From Fomitopsis serialis (Eukaryota; Basidiomycota; Agaricomycetes; Polyporales; Fomitopsidaceae): 60,773 nucleotides of DNA. How positions within the stretch are numbered: the stretch's first letter is position 1; each line of letters begins with the position of its first letter. A program made the position numbers and the translations under genes. The DNA lies in the NCBI RefSeq assembly GCF_022376445.1, contig NW_025955196.1:1-60773 (forward strand), given 5' to 3'. The notes beneath the pieces are model-generated. The model worked only from the letters and a program-made list of their open reading frames with translations, searched no databases and was not told the DNA's origin. Shown one piece after another: positions 41,280-52,365 of the stretch.

Positions 41280-42920
41280 TCAGTAATAATCGCGCTCGTC
41301 CACTAGCGCATGGCCCCGCATCAGCCACTCCCAATCTTCACACTCGAAGTCCTCGGTCGTTCGGAACTGGACCTTGGTGAGAGGCCAAGGTTTGCTGAGC
41401 TCGACCTCATCGCCCGTGCGAACCACCTGACATAGGCACGATCGACGGCCTACAAGTCTCAGAGACTTGTTGGCAACCACGATGTCGGACAACTCTACGA
41501 TCGGCAGGCTTGCGTCGTCGACAATGTGCGCGAAGGCCAGCTTCGGGAGGGTGGCCCACTGGAAAGGGACATCACGATGAGTTTCCTAGATGTTTTGGGA
41601 ACTGCGAAGAAATCCGACATACCAGTCCATCCCACGCGTTGTCTTCGGGGTCCAGCTCGATGTATCCGAACCAGAGACGTAGGGCCTTTAACCCGTGAGG
41701 GATTGTGCCTCTCAGCAAATCACACATTGTCCGCCCGATATCGTGCAACCACATATACAGCCCTAGAACCTCCAGGCCTGATAGCGATTGAATGGCAAAC
41801 AAGAGAGGAGATAGTTCTTGAAGAGTGCTGCCCTCGTCGTCATAATCCAGACACCGCAGTTTCTTCTTCGTCCGAATGAAGCCTCCCAACGACTCAAGCT
41901 CCGCGGCAACGACGGGACACATCAGCTGAAGCTTGAGGTGCGTAAGATGAGGGAGTGCAGAGGGATGTGCCGCTAGAGCGATATAGAATTCCGTAGGCGA
42001 GTCAAAACGGGAGACGATGTGCAGAGCCTGGAGTTGGGTGCAATGATGGAAGAGCAGTGTGATATTGCTGAGATCACCACCGTTCTCAATCGTCAGATGA
42101 GTCAAATCCTGCAGGATGTGGATCGGACATTCCCAAATCGCCTGGCTCGGTGCGGTGAGCTGCGTCAGAGACCCTCTGCGAGATTCAAGCAATGATGGAC
42201 AGGACGTGCGGTACTCCTCGTATGGATCCGGCTCCATTTCAAAGGACTCGTCCAGATTGTATATGCAGAGGCTCGATGCTGGTAGTCTCTTGAGAGCGCT
42301 CAACGCACCCAAACATTGGATTCTAATGCAGGTTCATGAGAACGATGGCGCACGCAGCGGCAAGGGACTCGAGGCATAACCTACGGCAAGGTGTACTCGC
42401 GAAGATTGACAGCGGTCGACGCCAGTGCCATCAGGATGTTGTCACCAGGTAAGAAGTGCGGCCGGAAGGTGGTGTACCACTTGAATGTCCGCAAATTGTG
42501 CATAATGCTGATAGCATTGGTCAGGCCGCCTGATCCCAACGTCAGTCGGAGACAAAGGCTTGGACACCACGAGAAGCGACAACGTAACTCACATATCTCG
42601 AAGGTCGCGACGTCCGCGAATGCAAGTACGTGCAGTTCTTTGACAAAAGACGCGAACACAGGATCGGTGATGACGCGCAGTAGTATGCAACACGACTTGC
42701 ACCCGCGGTCTCCTTCAGGAGGTTCCTTTGTAAAGCCATAACCGACCTCCCAGCACCCAAAGTGTATACGGAGCGTGGAGAACAGTATGCGAGCGGCGAG
42801 ATCATGAAAGAACCTAGACACAGCCAGGCATTCTCGGGTCGTGGCGGAGGGTGTCTGACTCAAAACAATCTGCCATAGTTCTGGCGGAAGACGTTCAGAC
42901 CATGGACGGTCTGCCTCCAT
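41280..42920 (-). CDS. F-box protein, paralogue 2
   Basis: Start ATG 42920 (MEADRPWSERLPPELWQIVL), chosen because the paralogue at 50154 starts at the matching Met. Exons: 42920-42593, 42529-42385, 42322-41623, 41558-41280; donors GTGAGT, GTAGGT, GTATGT; all junctions keep the frame and sit at the same places as in paralogue 3. The F-box covers residues about 10-50 (LPPELWQIVLSQTPSATTRE, CLAVSRFFHDLAARILF). A Cys pair follows (GDRGCKSCCILL), then LRTFKWYTTFRPHFLPGDNI, IQCLGALSALKRLPASSLCI, LTQLTAPSQAIWECPIHILQ, LTHLTIENGG, Leu-rich segments, and the tail KVQFRTTEDFECEDWEWLMR then GHALVDERDYY. Likely an SCF substrate adaptor with unknown target. Confidence 0.8.
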
Positions 42921-44406
42921 GCCGCTGTGAAGGTCGTCAGTACTGCCAGGTCCGACAACATGTAGTCTACTTTTCGACGCGCTCCCTTGTCGACAGGTCG
43001 GTATTTTCAACCGCAGTCTCAATGTGCGCTGTGGAATGCAGGCGGAGCCTCAAGTGCGTGGCTGAGCTTGTGGCGGGTGGCCCTGCGTCTGCAGCGGAAG
43101 CGGCAACAATACATTGCTTCAGTCGCGCACTGGGTCACCGTCTTCTGCATTGCTCCTCCTCAGCTCAAGGATAGCGACTTACACCGCTATCTACACGGGA
43201 AGATGCCGTTCAGCTAAGGGTTCGAACGTTCATCCCTTGATCGCGACGAGTAACGATTCAAATATTCAACGGTCTGTACCTCGCCGCCCGTCTGCGACCT
43301 AATGCTCTTTACAGTCTACATAGTTCATCAAGCGGGCTTGGTATGTATCGACGTAACTGGAACACCGCGTTTGGGTCCGCCGTTCGTTTTGTCCTTCATA
43401 TATTCCCCGAGCCTGTGGCCCTTTCCACCCGCACTTTCTCGCCTGCACCCACTGGCATGTTCTCGTGCGGGATCTTACTCTCGGCATGCCCATTTACATA
43501 TCGCTTGCCTCGGTATGTGTCTGCCCTCTGGCACACCTGTTACTAGCTAACTCATCCCGAGATCAGTTGCTGGACCGACAGAAGCCGGTACCTCCTGGCG
43601 CTGTGCAGCTCTAGCGACACGCTGCCCGGCCACGCGGAATCGGCTGTCACAGTGTAAGGTGAGCTTTAGGGACAAGATGACAATGATCGGGATGTGCACG
43701 GGTGAAGCCTAGGAGGGAAATGCCAAGGAAGAACGGATGGTGAAGGTAAGTACAGCAAATTTGAAGCTTCTATGTCGAAGTATGCTCCTGCTCACGACCG
43801 TTAACCCGCAAACTCATCTGTCTGCCCGCACGCGCGTCCACTCGCCCGTTCATATGCCCGTCCGCCAATCCACATGCCGCTCTCCCGCACGTTCGCCCGC
43901 TCGCCCATACCCTTGCTTACCTATCCTTGTGCCAGTGCTCAGCCGCTTGGACGCCCACTCGCCCGCGTGCTTGGTTGCCCGTGCGTTCGTGCACTGGCTT
44001 ACTCGCGCGCACGCCCGCTCATCTGCCCGTGCTCTCGCTCATCTACTGCAAATGTATCCCCCGACTCGTTCGCCTACGCACTCGCTTGTCTGACACAGTG
44101 ACAGCCCGCCTACTGTGCCACCTGCCTGCCTGCCCATCTGACCGATCACTCCCCTACTCCGGCGCTGCCAACTCAGTCGTATGTGTGCCTGCATATCCGC
44201 GTGTCCACGTCTCCGCCTGCGCTCTCACTAAGCCACTCATAGGGCTGAGACGATGACGTCCGTCAATCGCCTCGCTCAACCGCGTCTGCACTCTCGACCC
44301 CCGTCCTCGCTGCCAGTGCACTACTCACTGTGACAACCTGCCATGAACCACCTCTACGCCTGCTTAGCTACACCCACACTCTGCTGCACTCGCCCCGTCG
44401 ATACCC
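42921..44406. other. Intergenic region with low-complexity GCCCGCTC-type sequence
   Basis: Up to about 43700 nothing is recognised. Between about 43840 and 44170 the plus strand is a degenerate run of CGCCC/GCTC/CACTCGCCCG words without a fixed period, the complement in style of 15780-15900. The open frames there are Ser/Arg/Ala/His-rich by composition and not believed to be genes. Confidence 0.5.
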
Positions 44407-44880
44407 ATGTCGAGCATTAAGAAAATCTTCCACCGCGCCCGTGAATCCATATCCTCGAAGGGCTCTATCCGCGCCAAGTCCCCCGACTCATCGGGTGTCT
44501 TCAGGCCGAATACCAATGGTCATGCGCATCCTCTCTTCAATGGTAACGGAAAGCCAATGGTGCGCTTATGACCCCAGAGGTTGATGACAGAAGGAAACAG
44601 CCGCGCAACGTCAACAAGAATAGTCGGAGATTCCGTTGAAACAGCCTTCATCGGAAGGGAGCAGGAGACTGTCGTTCAGGAGAAAGTCAATCGAGCGCAG
44701 GAACGCGAGAAACACGACGAGCAGGAGGAGACGGAGTGCAAGGAACACAGAAAACGCTTGCACGATGAGGTGCGCCCCGACGCGCTGCAGCAGCTGATTA
44801 ATTATATCAGGGCCCGTTGCGCAATAACTACGGCGAACTCCCGCTGAACATGTCCCAGGTCGAGCTCCGTACGTCCATTT
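44407..44880 (+). pseudogene. Remnant like the N-terminus of cytosolic aspartyl-tRNA synthetase
   Basis: ATG 44407 opens MSSIKKIFHRARESISSKGS; exon 1 ends at 44559 (donor GTGCGC). After the acceptor AG at 44589-44590 the frame reads KETAAQRQQE and hits TAG. In the next frame a charged helix follows (EREKHDEQEETECKEHRKRL), and a third frame gives NNYGELPLNMSQVELR near 44815-44870. A Lys/Arg/Glu-rich helix followed by NYG-LPL is the order seen in fungal cytosolic aspartyl-tRNA synthetases, where it precedes the anticodon-binding domain. Nothing of the catalytic domain follows. The stop, the frame changes and the truncation point to a gene fragment. The family match is from memory of the fungal family and is uncertain. 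Confidence 0.35.
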
Positions 44881-45769
44881 CCTCAGGCTTGCAGTCTGTA
44901 TGCGCAGGGATATATCGCTGGCTTGTCTTTTTTTGCTACGTTCAATGTACCCGCTCGGTGCTGTCGATGTCACCAACACATAATAAAAATTGAGGTGGCT
45001 GCAGAGAGTGTGAATATGGCTACACCGCGGACTGCATAGTAGGACATGTAATATTACGATACACATAATGACGGGGACGCGCACTGGACGCGTCAGAGCA
45101 GGTCAGAGCGCGTTGTGCCGGTGTGTTTGCACAAACTCGTGACATGCCGAGCGGCTGATGGCGAGTGAAACCGACCTCCAGACAATAGGGGGGTATCAAA
45201 AGCAGACGTTAGACAAGAATATCCGGAGCGCGCGCAGGTTGAAAGAATTGTCTACTCTGCCCACGGGAGACTAACAACATGCCGCACCGAAACGACGATG
45301 AGTCTCATACCGTATCGGATGCTCGCACTCTGTGATGCACGCTTGATTCTTTCGAACTGACCTTCCAGTTTCCTTCTGCCAGTATAATTCTTGAGAATCG
45401 ACTCAGACTCAAATCCAAAGGGGTGCGGGTTGGCCAAGGGTTGGCGATCCGCGAAGTTGAGAGGTCAACGACAAGGCAAGTCTATAATAGGCAAGTCTAT
45501 GCAACTGACCTCCTCCTTGGCATTTCGAACTCCGCAGAGGCGGCTGTGGCGCGACCCCTTACTTCCTCCTCCTCCTCCTCCTCCTCCTCCTGTTGCTGCT
45601 GCTGCCGCTGCTGCTGTCGCACCACCAACGATCGAGCCATCAACGGGAAGATTGCACACCAGTCACCGCTTAGTACTTAGCACTTGCCATGCAGTTTTCT
45701 CGGCCACCGGAATTTCCACGCCGGCGGGCTACTAGATTCGGCGGGTCATAACAGCACTATATTCTCACT
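44881..45769. other. Intergenic region with CTC/CTG trinucleotide repeats
   Basis: No gene. At 45565-45625 the plus strand carries (TCC)n passing into (TGC/CTG)n, a composite trinucleotide microsatellite. Confidence 0.6.
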
Positions 45770-47400
45770 ATGGCATATCTTCGACTCCTCCGAAGCTTGT
45801 CTACCGCACAGGGGGCTTGAAGACGCCCTGGGTCAAGCTTACGGGATTAGAGGCCTATTGCAAGTCCGAGCAGGCGCGTGGGGTCTTCGGCCACAAGCTC
45901 AACCTCGCCTGGTGGCAGTGGAAGACCGTGGGTCCTCTGGTTCGGGACCTGCTGAATACCCAGAGGCTCGCTTGGACGTCCTTAGACGTCGTTCGTTTCC
46001 TCACCGACGGAGACAGACCTAGACAGACATGAGAAGATTCGCGGTTCTGTTGTGATCTGGGTGGGTGTTCGTCCCGATTCGCTCCACGCTGAGGATGCCT
46101 TCCATTCGGCCAACGATATCCTTCGGCTTCTCGAGGGCTTCGACATCGTCAACGTTGAGGTCGAATACCGCGAGTCCCTCTACAAGCGGTCGGTCGGCCC
46201 AGCACTTCTCCGCTCCGTTTTGAGTCTCAACACTACCGTCGACGGTCGCGGTCCCCTCACTCCCGCTCTCGGACCCATCGCTACCTTTGAAAGGCCCGAC
46301 GCCGAGGGCACCATGGGGCTCTACTTCGCTGAGGGTGGTGACAGCAACAAGGTATTGGGTCTTACCTGTCACCACGTCCTCCTCAAGACGGACGCGACAA
46401 CCATCGACGACTACGTATTCTCGGGCGTCGGTGCACCTCGCAAGAACGTCCAGCTTCTCGGCACTCGCGCCTTCGACAAGCTTCTCAGTGCCATCAAGAC
46501 GCGTATCAGTCGTCACGGTATGATGGTCGGTCACCACGAGCAGCAGATCAAGAGGCTGGAGGCGAGGGTGGATGATGCCTACGAGGAAGATGTTGCAGAG
46601 GCGGGGAAGAAGCTGGAGAAGACTCAGGCCCAGTTGGAGGACGCGAACAAGGCGATTGAGGACCTTGAAAAGTTCTACGAGACGGTCAAGGAGGACTGGG
46701 GCCAGGCCAGCCAGCGCATCATCGGCCACATCCGCTCCTCCCCTGCCGTCTCCTTCAATGTCGGTCCCAAGGGCTTCACCGAAGACTGGCGCGCGATCGA
46801 GCTCGACGGTCCCAAGTTCAGGGATGCGTTCAAGGGCAACTTCATTGATCTTGGTGCATTCCGACGTCTCTTAGTTCAGGTCGTTTAGTTCAACAGATAC
46901 AATCAGGGACGGAGATCGAGCCCGACATTTTCATCATGAAAATGTATCCCCACGGCGGCCATACGACCTTCAAATACCCCTACAACCGTCTCCTTCCACT
47001 CCGCGACATGATCACCGAGGAGCGTATGCGCGAGCCCGACACGCTCGACAACGAAAACGAGGCCTGTTCCCTCGTCATCAAGAACGGGGCCGCTACTGGT
47101 GTCACCATCGGGCGTGCGACGGGACTCTTCTCGTTCGTCCGCGACGACGTCTTCGGTCACGAATCCATGGAGTGGGCTATCTATAACTACGGCGACCAGT
47201 ACTCTGGCGTGTTCGCGGCCCCTGGCGACTCCGGGTCGATCATCGTCGACGGACTTGGTCGCATTGGTGGTCTTCTTACTGGCGGTACCGGCAAGACCGA
47301 CACCTCGGACGTGACTTATGCCACGCCCATGTGGTGGCTCTGGCCCCGTATCAAGCAGCACTTCCCCCACGCCCACCTCGACCCCCTCATCATGACCTAG
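45770..47400 (+). pseudogene. Trypsin-like (PA-clan) GDSG protein gene, 5' part frameshifted
   Basis: Member of a large agaricomycete family with a trypsin-like fold. The family start PPKLVYRTGG...TPWVKLTGLEAY, WTSLDVVRFLTDGD is present at 45785-46015, but the nearby ATG 45770 is in another frame, and a second shift near 46020-46035 is needed to reach KIRGSVVIWVGVRPDSLHAE. From there the frame is good: VEVEYRESLYKRSVGPALL, LGLTCHHVLL (candidate catalytic His), a long coiled coil (RLEARVDDAYEEDVAEAGKK) inserted between the two barrels, GFTEDWRAIELD, intron 46854-46906 (exons join as FIDLG/TEIEPDIF), and the Ser motif AAPGDSGSIIVDGLGRIGGL, ending DPLIMT. Either the first 270 bp hold two sequence errors or the copy is broken. 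The molecular substrate of this family is unknown to me. Confidence 0.65.
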
Positions 47401-47631
47401 GCGTCGCGACGACAAGAGCGGCATCGCTGACAGCGGCGAGCCCTTCTCACTTCATCTTTGAACGATCGGACCATGACTCACAAGTTGACTTGTTCCATAG
47501 AGTCCATACATAAGTACTGCCCCTACTATCCTACGCTACGCTACTGCATACTTACAATAAAGTACTGTACACCATACAACAGCATTGAAAGCATGTAACA
47601 TGAAGTGGCATGTTTCCAACGATAAACTTTC
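47401..47631. other. Short convergent intergenic region
   Basis: 231 bp between two convergent stop codons; contains AATAAA at 47555-47560 (plus strand), a plausible polyadenylation signal for the protease-like gene. Confidence 0.5.
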
Positions 47632-49695
47632 CTACACTTCCAACAAGTCCGCTGCAAAGCGGTCCAAGGTGTACACCTCGAATCTGCTGCTGTACGCGCC
47701 TTCTCCAAACTCGCGCATCCACGCGTTGCTCAGCCCGCCTTCCCAAGCGTACAGCTCCACTCGCCACCCCTTCTTCAGCGCCGTCCGCACGCACCCGAGG
47801 AACCCCTCCTCGTTGAACTGCCCGACGTTCCCATCTCCGGTCGCGAGCACGATAGTGCCGCCGAGAGGGACCTCGTCAACATCTGCGATGGCCTGAAGCA
47901 ATTTAAGCTGTAGGAGCTCGTCGACGCCCTGCTCGCGATATCGTACGCGTGCAGACGCCCCTGCCCCATTGCCGTTGCTATTCCCGTTCCCGTTCGGCTC
48001 TGATTCGGTCGACGTCCCACCGCCGCCAATCGAGCTCTTATGTGAGTGGCTCCGCGCGTGCGCCGCACCAGAGCGGCGCCCACGGCCGCGGCCGGGGCTC
48101 TGCGTCTCACTCTGGTGCTGGCGGTCAGCCCCGTCGCCCATGTCCGGGACGCGCGCGTACACGCGGACTTCGTAGCCCAGCTGTTCCGCGGTGTCGACCG
48201 GCTGATAGAGTGGCGACGACGCCACTAGGACCCGCCGCGTGATGGGGCGCCCGCGCTCGAGGATGAGCGCGAGCGCGGCGTGCGAGAGATGTTTACTGCG
48301 GCTGCGCGCGAAGTGGTGCAGGTGCCGCCGCAGGTAGGATAGGAATCCAATGAGAATATTAGAGCTGCTGGAGGGTCAGCGACAAGCGGCCACGGAGATG
48401 AGTTACGCACTGGTCAATGAAGACGTGGATGAGGGTGTCTTGAGAGCCCGGCTCGGGGCCCCGGGTATCGACGAAGCCAGATTCTTCGGTCCCGCTCGTC
48501 GTCGTCTCCGGGTCGAGTATGTCGTGCAGCGCGGCCGCGTCCTTCGGAAGAATAGCCTGAGCTTGTGCGCGAGGTTCCGCAGGTGTAGGACGCGTGCGTC
48601 TATGGGTAATGATACAGGGGGTATAAGATTCGGGGTAGACTTGCTGTGGAGGAGTCGTGGCTTCTCGCGGGCGACTTGCGCGATCGTGCGCTGCCTCCGT
48701 TCTGGCCTGGTCCGCGCCGGGGTGGCTGCGATCCGTATGGCAGCTGACGGGGAGGATGTGGCATCGACGGATGAGGACGACGCATACGCTTCGTCGCCGC
48801 CATCATCACCGACATCGTCAACTCCTGCCGTCGTCGTCGTCTCCGTGAAAGAATCTAGGTCGCGCTCAGATGCGCGGACCAGAGAGACTCCCTCGGACCG
48901 ATTTCTCTTGCGGCGCCGCTTGCGACGCGGCTGGATAACGTGTCGGAAAATGCTGTCCGACGTCGTCGTAGTGGAACTAGTGTTTCCAGTCGTCCTCAAT
49001 CCCTTCTCGCGCTGCGCAAACAGGCGCGCACGTTCAGCAGCGAGGAAACCGAGCGCCTCGTCTAGGTCTCCTAGGGATGGCTGATCGATGAGCTCTGCTA
49101 CTTCCGCTTCTGCTCGGAGTAGGTCTGTCCGGTCCAGGTCAGATGCCGTGGATTCGGAGTCAGACCGTAAGGGCGAGCGTCCGCGACGAGGACTGTCTGG
49201 TGAGGAATAAGATAGGTATTCGTTGACTGGGTGGCGAGACCATGCGGTGGAGGCCGACGGGGCCTCGGAGTCGTCTTCGGTGGGCGAGAAAGCGAGAGGC
49301 GAAATAGGTGTTCCAGTGTTTACATCGTTGAGCAATGGAGGTGCATTGCGTGGTTGTAAGGTCGTGAGTGCACGGAATACAGTTGTGAAGGCACCGAGAT
49401 CTGGTGCATCTGTATACATGCATGGTCAGCGTTACATTCGGTATGGGCATCATGTACCGCCTCCTGCGTATACTCGCGAAGTCTCCATGATTACTGCGCT
49501 TGGTAGACATTAAGACAGTTTGCCCCTGCTCACCGAAGGACCACCAAGTAGATATCACCTCCTCCGCAGCTCTGGTGGCCACACCAAATGAACCAAGTAC
49601 TCACCGTCGGACGTGACCCCACTAACCTCCGAGTACGACGAGAAAGGACTGAAGGGCGTCGGTGAAACCGTGGAATCAGAGACGGAGTGGGTCAT
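47632..49695 (-). CDS. NYN-domain (PIN-like) putative ribonuclease
   Basis: NYN domains are PIN-like RNase folds. Start ATG 49695 (MTHSVSDSTVSPTPFSPFSS), exon 1 to 49605 (donor GTGAGT), exon 2 from 49409 (DAPDLGAFTTVFRALTTLQP). The N-terminal 300 residues are disordered and Ser/Asp/Arg-rich. A frame change near 48600 before AQAILPKDAAALHDILD must be bridged by another intron that I could not place with certainty. The NYN fold begins TLIHVFIDH at the donor 48410 and continues from 48364 as SNILIGFLSYLRRHLHHFAR, RRVLVASSPLYQP, GYEVRVYARVPD, an inserted Gly/Asn/Ser-rich loop, VDELLQLKLLQAIADVDEVP, GGTIVLATGDGNVGQFNEEG and GWRVELYAWEGGLSNAWMRE, ending at 47632. The Asp residues of FIDHSN, ELL-LKLLQAI and ATGDGN fit the acidic active site of the fold. 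Target RNA is unknown. Confidence 0.75.
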
Positions 49696-50153
49696 TATAC
49701 AATATGAGATAAACAATCAGTCGATGGTCGTTAGAAGCGAGAGGACGAAAGAGAACATGTACAAGTCGTGCATGAGGAATGCGGAAAGCGAGGTTAGGCA
49801 GGATTCGGGAGTAGTTCGCAGAAAGGTACCCAGAAAAGGAAAGCTTAGCTTACTAAGCGGATAGGTTCACGTCTCCTCACTCCGCCTTCCTCCTCATCCT
49901 CGCCGTCTGTTGGGTCGATACTACCAAGTACTGTCAGCTACTGCCAGCCTCTGACAGCCTCGTTGTTGAGTGACGGGAGCACGTCAAAACTGGTTCGAAC
50001 AAAATCGTGCTTGTAGTGAAACAGGGAAGAAAGAGAGCGCAACTTGACTGGTACGGGCATCTTTCATCACGGTATGAATCACTATGAAAGACTACCCGAG
50101 AGCCAGCTACTGACATGCTCAAGTTGTCCGTCCTCCAGACATTAGACGACAGA

Positions 50154-51782
50154 ATGGAGGCAGAGAATTCTTGGCCGAAACGTCTTCCGCTAGAAATATG
50201 GCAGATTGTTCTCAGTCAAACATCCCCCGCCACAACCCGAAAATGCCTGGCTGTCTCCAGGCTTTTCCATGATCTCGCTGCTCGCATTGTCTTTTCGACG
50301 CTACGTATACAGTTCGGGTGCTGGGAAGCCAGCTATGACTTGTTGGACGAGCCGTTTGAAGGAGACCGCGGATGCAGGTCATGTTGTGTGCTGCTGCACA
50401 CCATCACCGACCCTGTGTTTGCGTCTTACGTCAAGCATTTACACATATATGCGTTCGCGGACAAATTCACGACCTCCGAAATGTGTAAGCTACAATCTTG
50501 CATTTTGCTTGTGAGGTGCAAAGGTCTTGTTTCTGACTGAGGTTGTCATTAGGCGGCGTAACGAAAGCAATCGGCACTCTGTCCAATTTACGTACACTGA
50601 GATGGTATACCAACCATCGGTCGTGCATTTTACCTAGCGACGAGCTCCTGGAGGCACTGGCGGCGACGGCTGTATGTCTCCGCGAATACCAACTGCCGTG
50701 AGTAATTGTGCACCCTGCTGCTACATGTGCAGTCCCTCTCATGAAGCACTTATAGGATTCAGTGCTTGAGTGCGCTGCCGGCTCTTAAGAGATTACCAGC
50801 ATCAAGTCTTTGTTTGTATTTTCCGGAGCAATATTCTTTGGAAGAGGAGCTGCACTGGCCATGCGACGTATACCGCTCGTCCTTCGCATCACTACTTGAG
50901 GCCCGCAGAGGTTCTCTAACGCAGCTTACCGCACCAAACCAGGCGGTCTGGGAATGCCCGCCACACATATTGCGGGGCCTGACTCATCTGACGATCGACG
51001 ACGTCGGTCATTCTAGTAACCTCGATCTCATTTCCCCCCATTGCACTCGACTCGAGTCCCTGCAGATTATCCTTCACCTGGATTTTACTTCGGAGCTCTG
51101 TGTCGCTCTAGCAGCAAACCCCGCCGCGTTCCCTCATCTCACGTACCTCAAGCTACTCTCGGACGATTTTGTGGATGGCACGAGAGTCAATGCGGTGGCT
51201 AGCTTCATCCGACCGAAGACGAAGCTGCGGTGTCTGGATTTTAACGGCCAGTGCAGCACTGTTGAAGAACTATCTCCTGTCTTAGACGCTATTCGATCGC
51301 TATCAGACCTAGAAATCCTTGGTCTTGATGTTGGACTCGGGCGATTTGGACAGGAAACGATTGATTTGCTCAGATGTACAATTCCCAAAGGAGTTACCGC
51401 CCTACGTCTCGGGCTTGACTACGACGACCTGGCTGCACCAGGAGGTTACTCATGGGCCGAACTGGTATGTCGAGTTGCATCGTTGTCTCCACGAGAATCA
51501 CATTAACAAGTCATGCTGCAGTGGGCAGGTCTACCGAAGTTGACTTTTGCCCACATCGGCGACGTCGAGACTCGTTCGGTCACATCGATACCGGACCTCG
51601 CTGATGCTATCGCCTCTTTGAGGCTCGTAGGGCATTGCTCGCGCTTCCACGAGGTGTATCGCGCGGACGATGGAGTCACGCTCGGCGAACCTTGGTCCGC
51701 TACAAAGGTGCAATTTCGAACGGTAGAGGACTTCGGGTCCAAAGACTGGGAATGGTTGATGCGAGGCCATTTTCTACCATAG
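50154..51782 (+). CDS. F-box protein, paralogue 3
   Basis: Start ATG 50154 (MEAENSWPKRLPLEIWQIVL). Exons 50154-50484, 50553-50697, 50756-51464, 51522-51782; junctions GTAAGC, GTGAGT, GTATGT with AG acceptors keep the frame and match paralogue 2 exactly in position. The F-box is at residues about 10-50, followed by GDRGCRSCCVLL, LRTLRWYTNHR, IQCLSALPALKRLPASSLCL, LTQLTAPNQAVWECPPHILR, LTHLTIDDVG and Leu-rich segments; the last exon starts WAGLPKLTFAHIGD and ends KVQFRTVEDFGSKDWEWLMR then GHFLP. It is closer to paralogue 2 than to paralogue 1. An intact gene with all splice sites; likely an SCF substrate adaptor. Confidence 0.85.
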
Positions 51783-52365
51783 ACTAATTTCTGCGAGGGT
51801 GATGCTTGATTGGGTGTTAACGTCAAAGGGAGAAGCAAATGGTGCCTGGTATGCTGCGCATTGACTTTCAGTAGATGGTGGATTGGCTCTGTAGTGAAAG
51901 GATAGTATGCAACCAATGTGTCCGAGTTCGACAGCTGGCTCGAAATGATGGTGGAATCGTGCGCGCTGAAAGAACCTGTCACAGAAGTGTCAGCTGCCCT
52001 TCCCTCGGTTCGTTGTATCAGTCTCCCCAAGGCAGACGGAGGGAGGACGGTCTTCTATGGTCGTTGTATGGTGTCAGTGACGCTAGACTTGGCATATGCT
52101 TGGTGGAGATGGACGCCACTCACAACGCACATCGCGCCTCTGGACGTCGACGTTTGCTGTCGTTATGGCAGATCTCCACCGGAATGTACAGGGCATCATC
52201 CTCCGACAGGCCACAAACGGCAACTAGCACTACAATCAGGTCGTACAGCATACTAATCTACAGCGGCTAGTGGAATAACAGTCTACAAGAGAGGAACACC
52301 GGCGTAACAGCCATGCAGGGGTCGTGAACATAAGTGGTCAAGAATGTCAAGCCTCGTTGCGCGCT
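51783..52365. other. Convergent intergenic region
   Basis: About 580 bp between the stop of F-box paralogue 3 and the stop of the MRH receptor gene. No gene is seen. Confidence 0.6.

Noticed and set aside
43218..43235. tRNA-like GGTTCGAAC word
   Set aside because: Only a partial B-box; no A-box or cloverleaf could be drawn. The many GTTCGAA words in the LTR elements fail for the same reason.
43737..44256. Overlapping plus-strand frames of 75-118 codons
   Set aside because: Composition follows the GCCC/CTCG word repeats; three frames are open at once.
46019..46729. 236-codon minus-strand frame opposite the trypsin-like gene
   Set aside because: Antisense to a frame with recognisable family motifs; no domain of its own.
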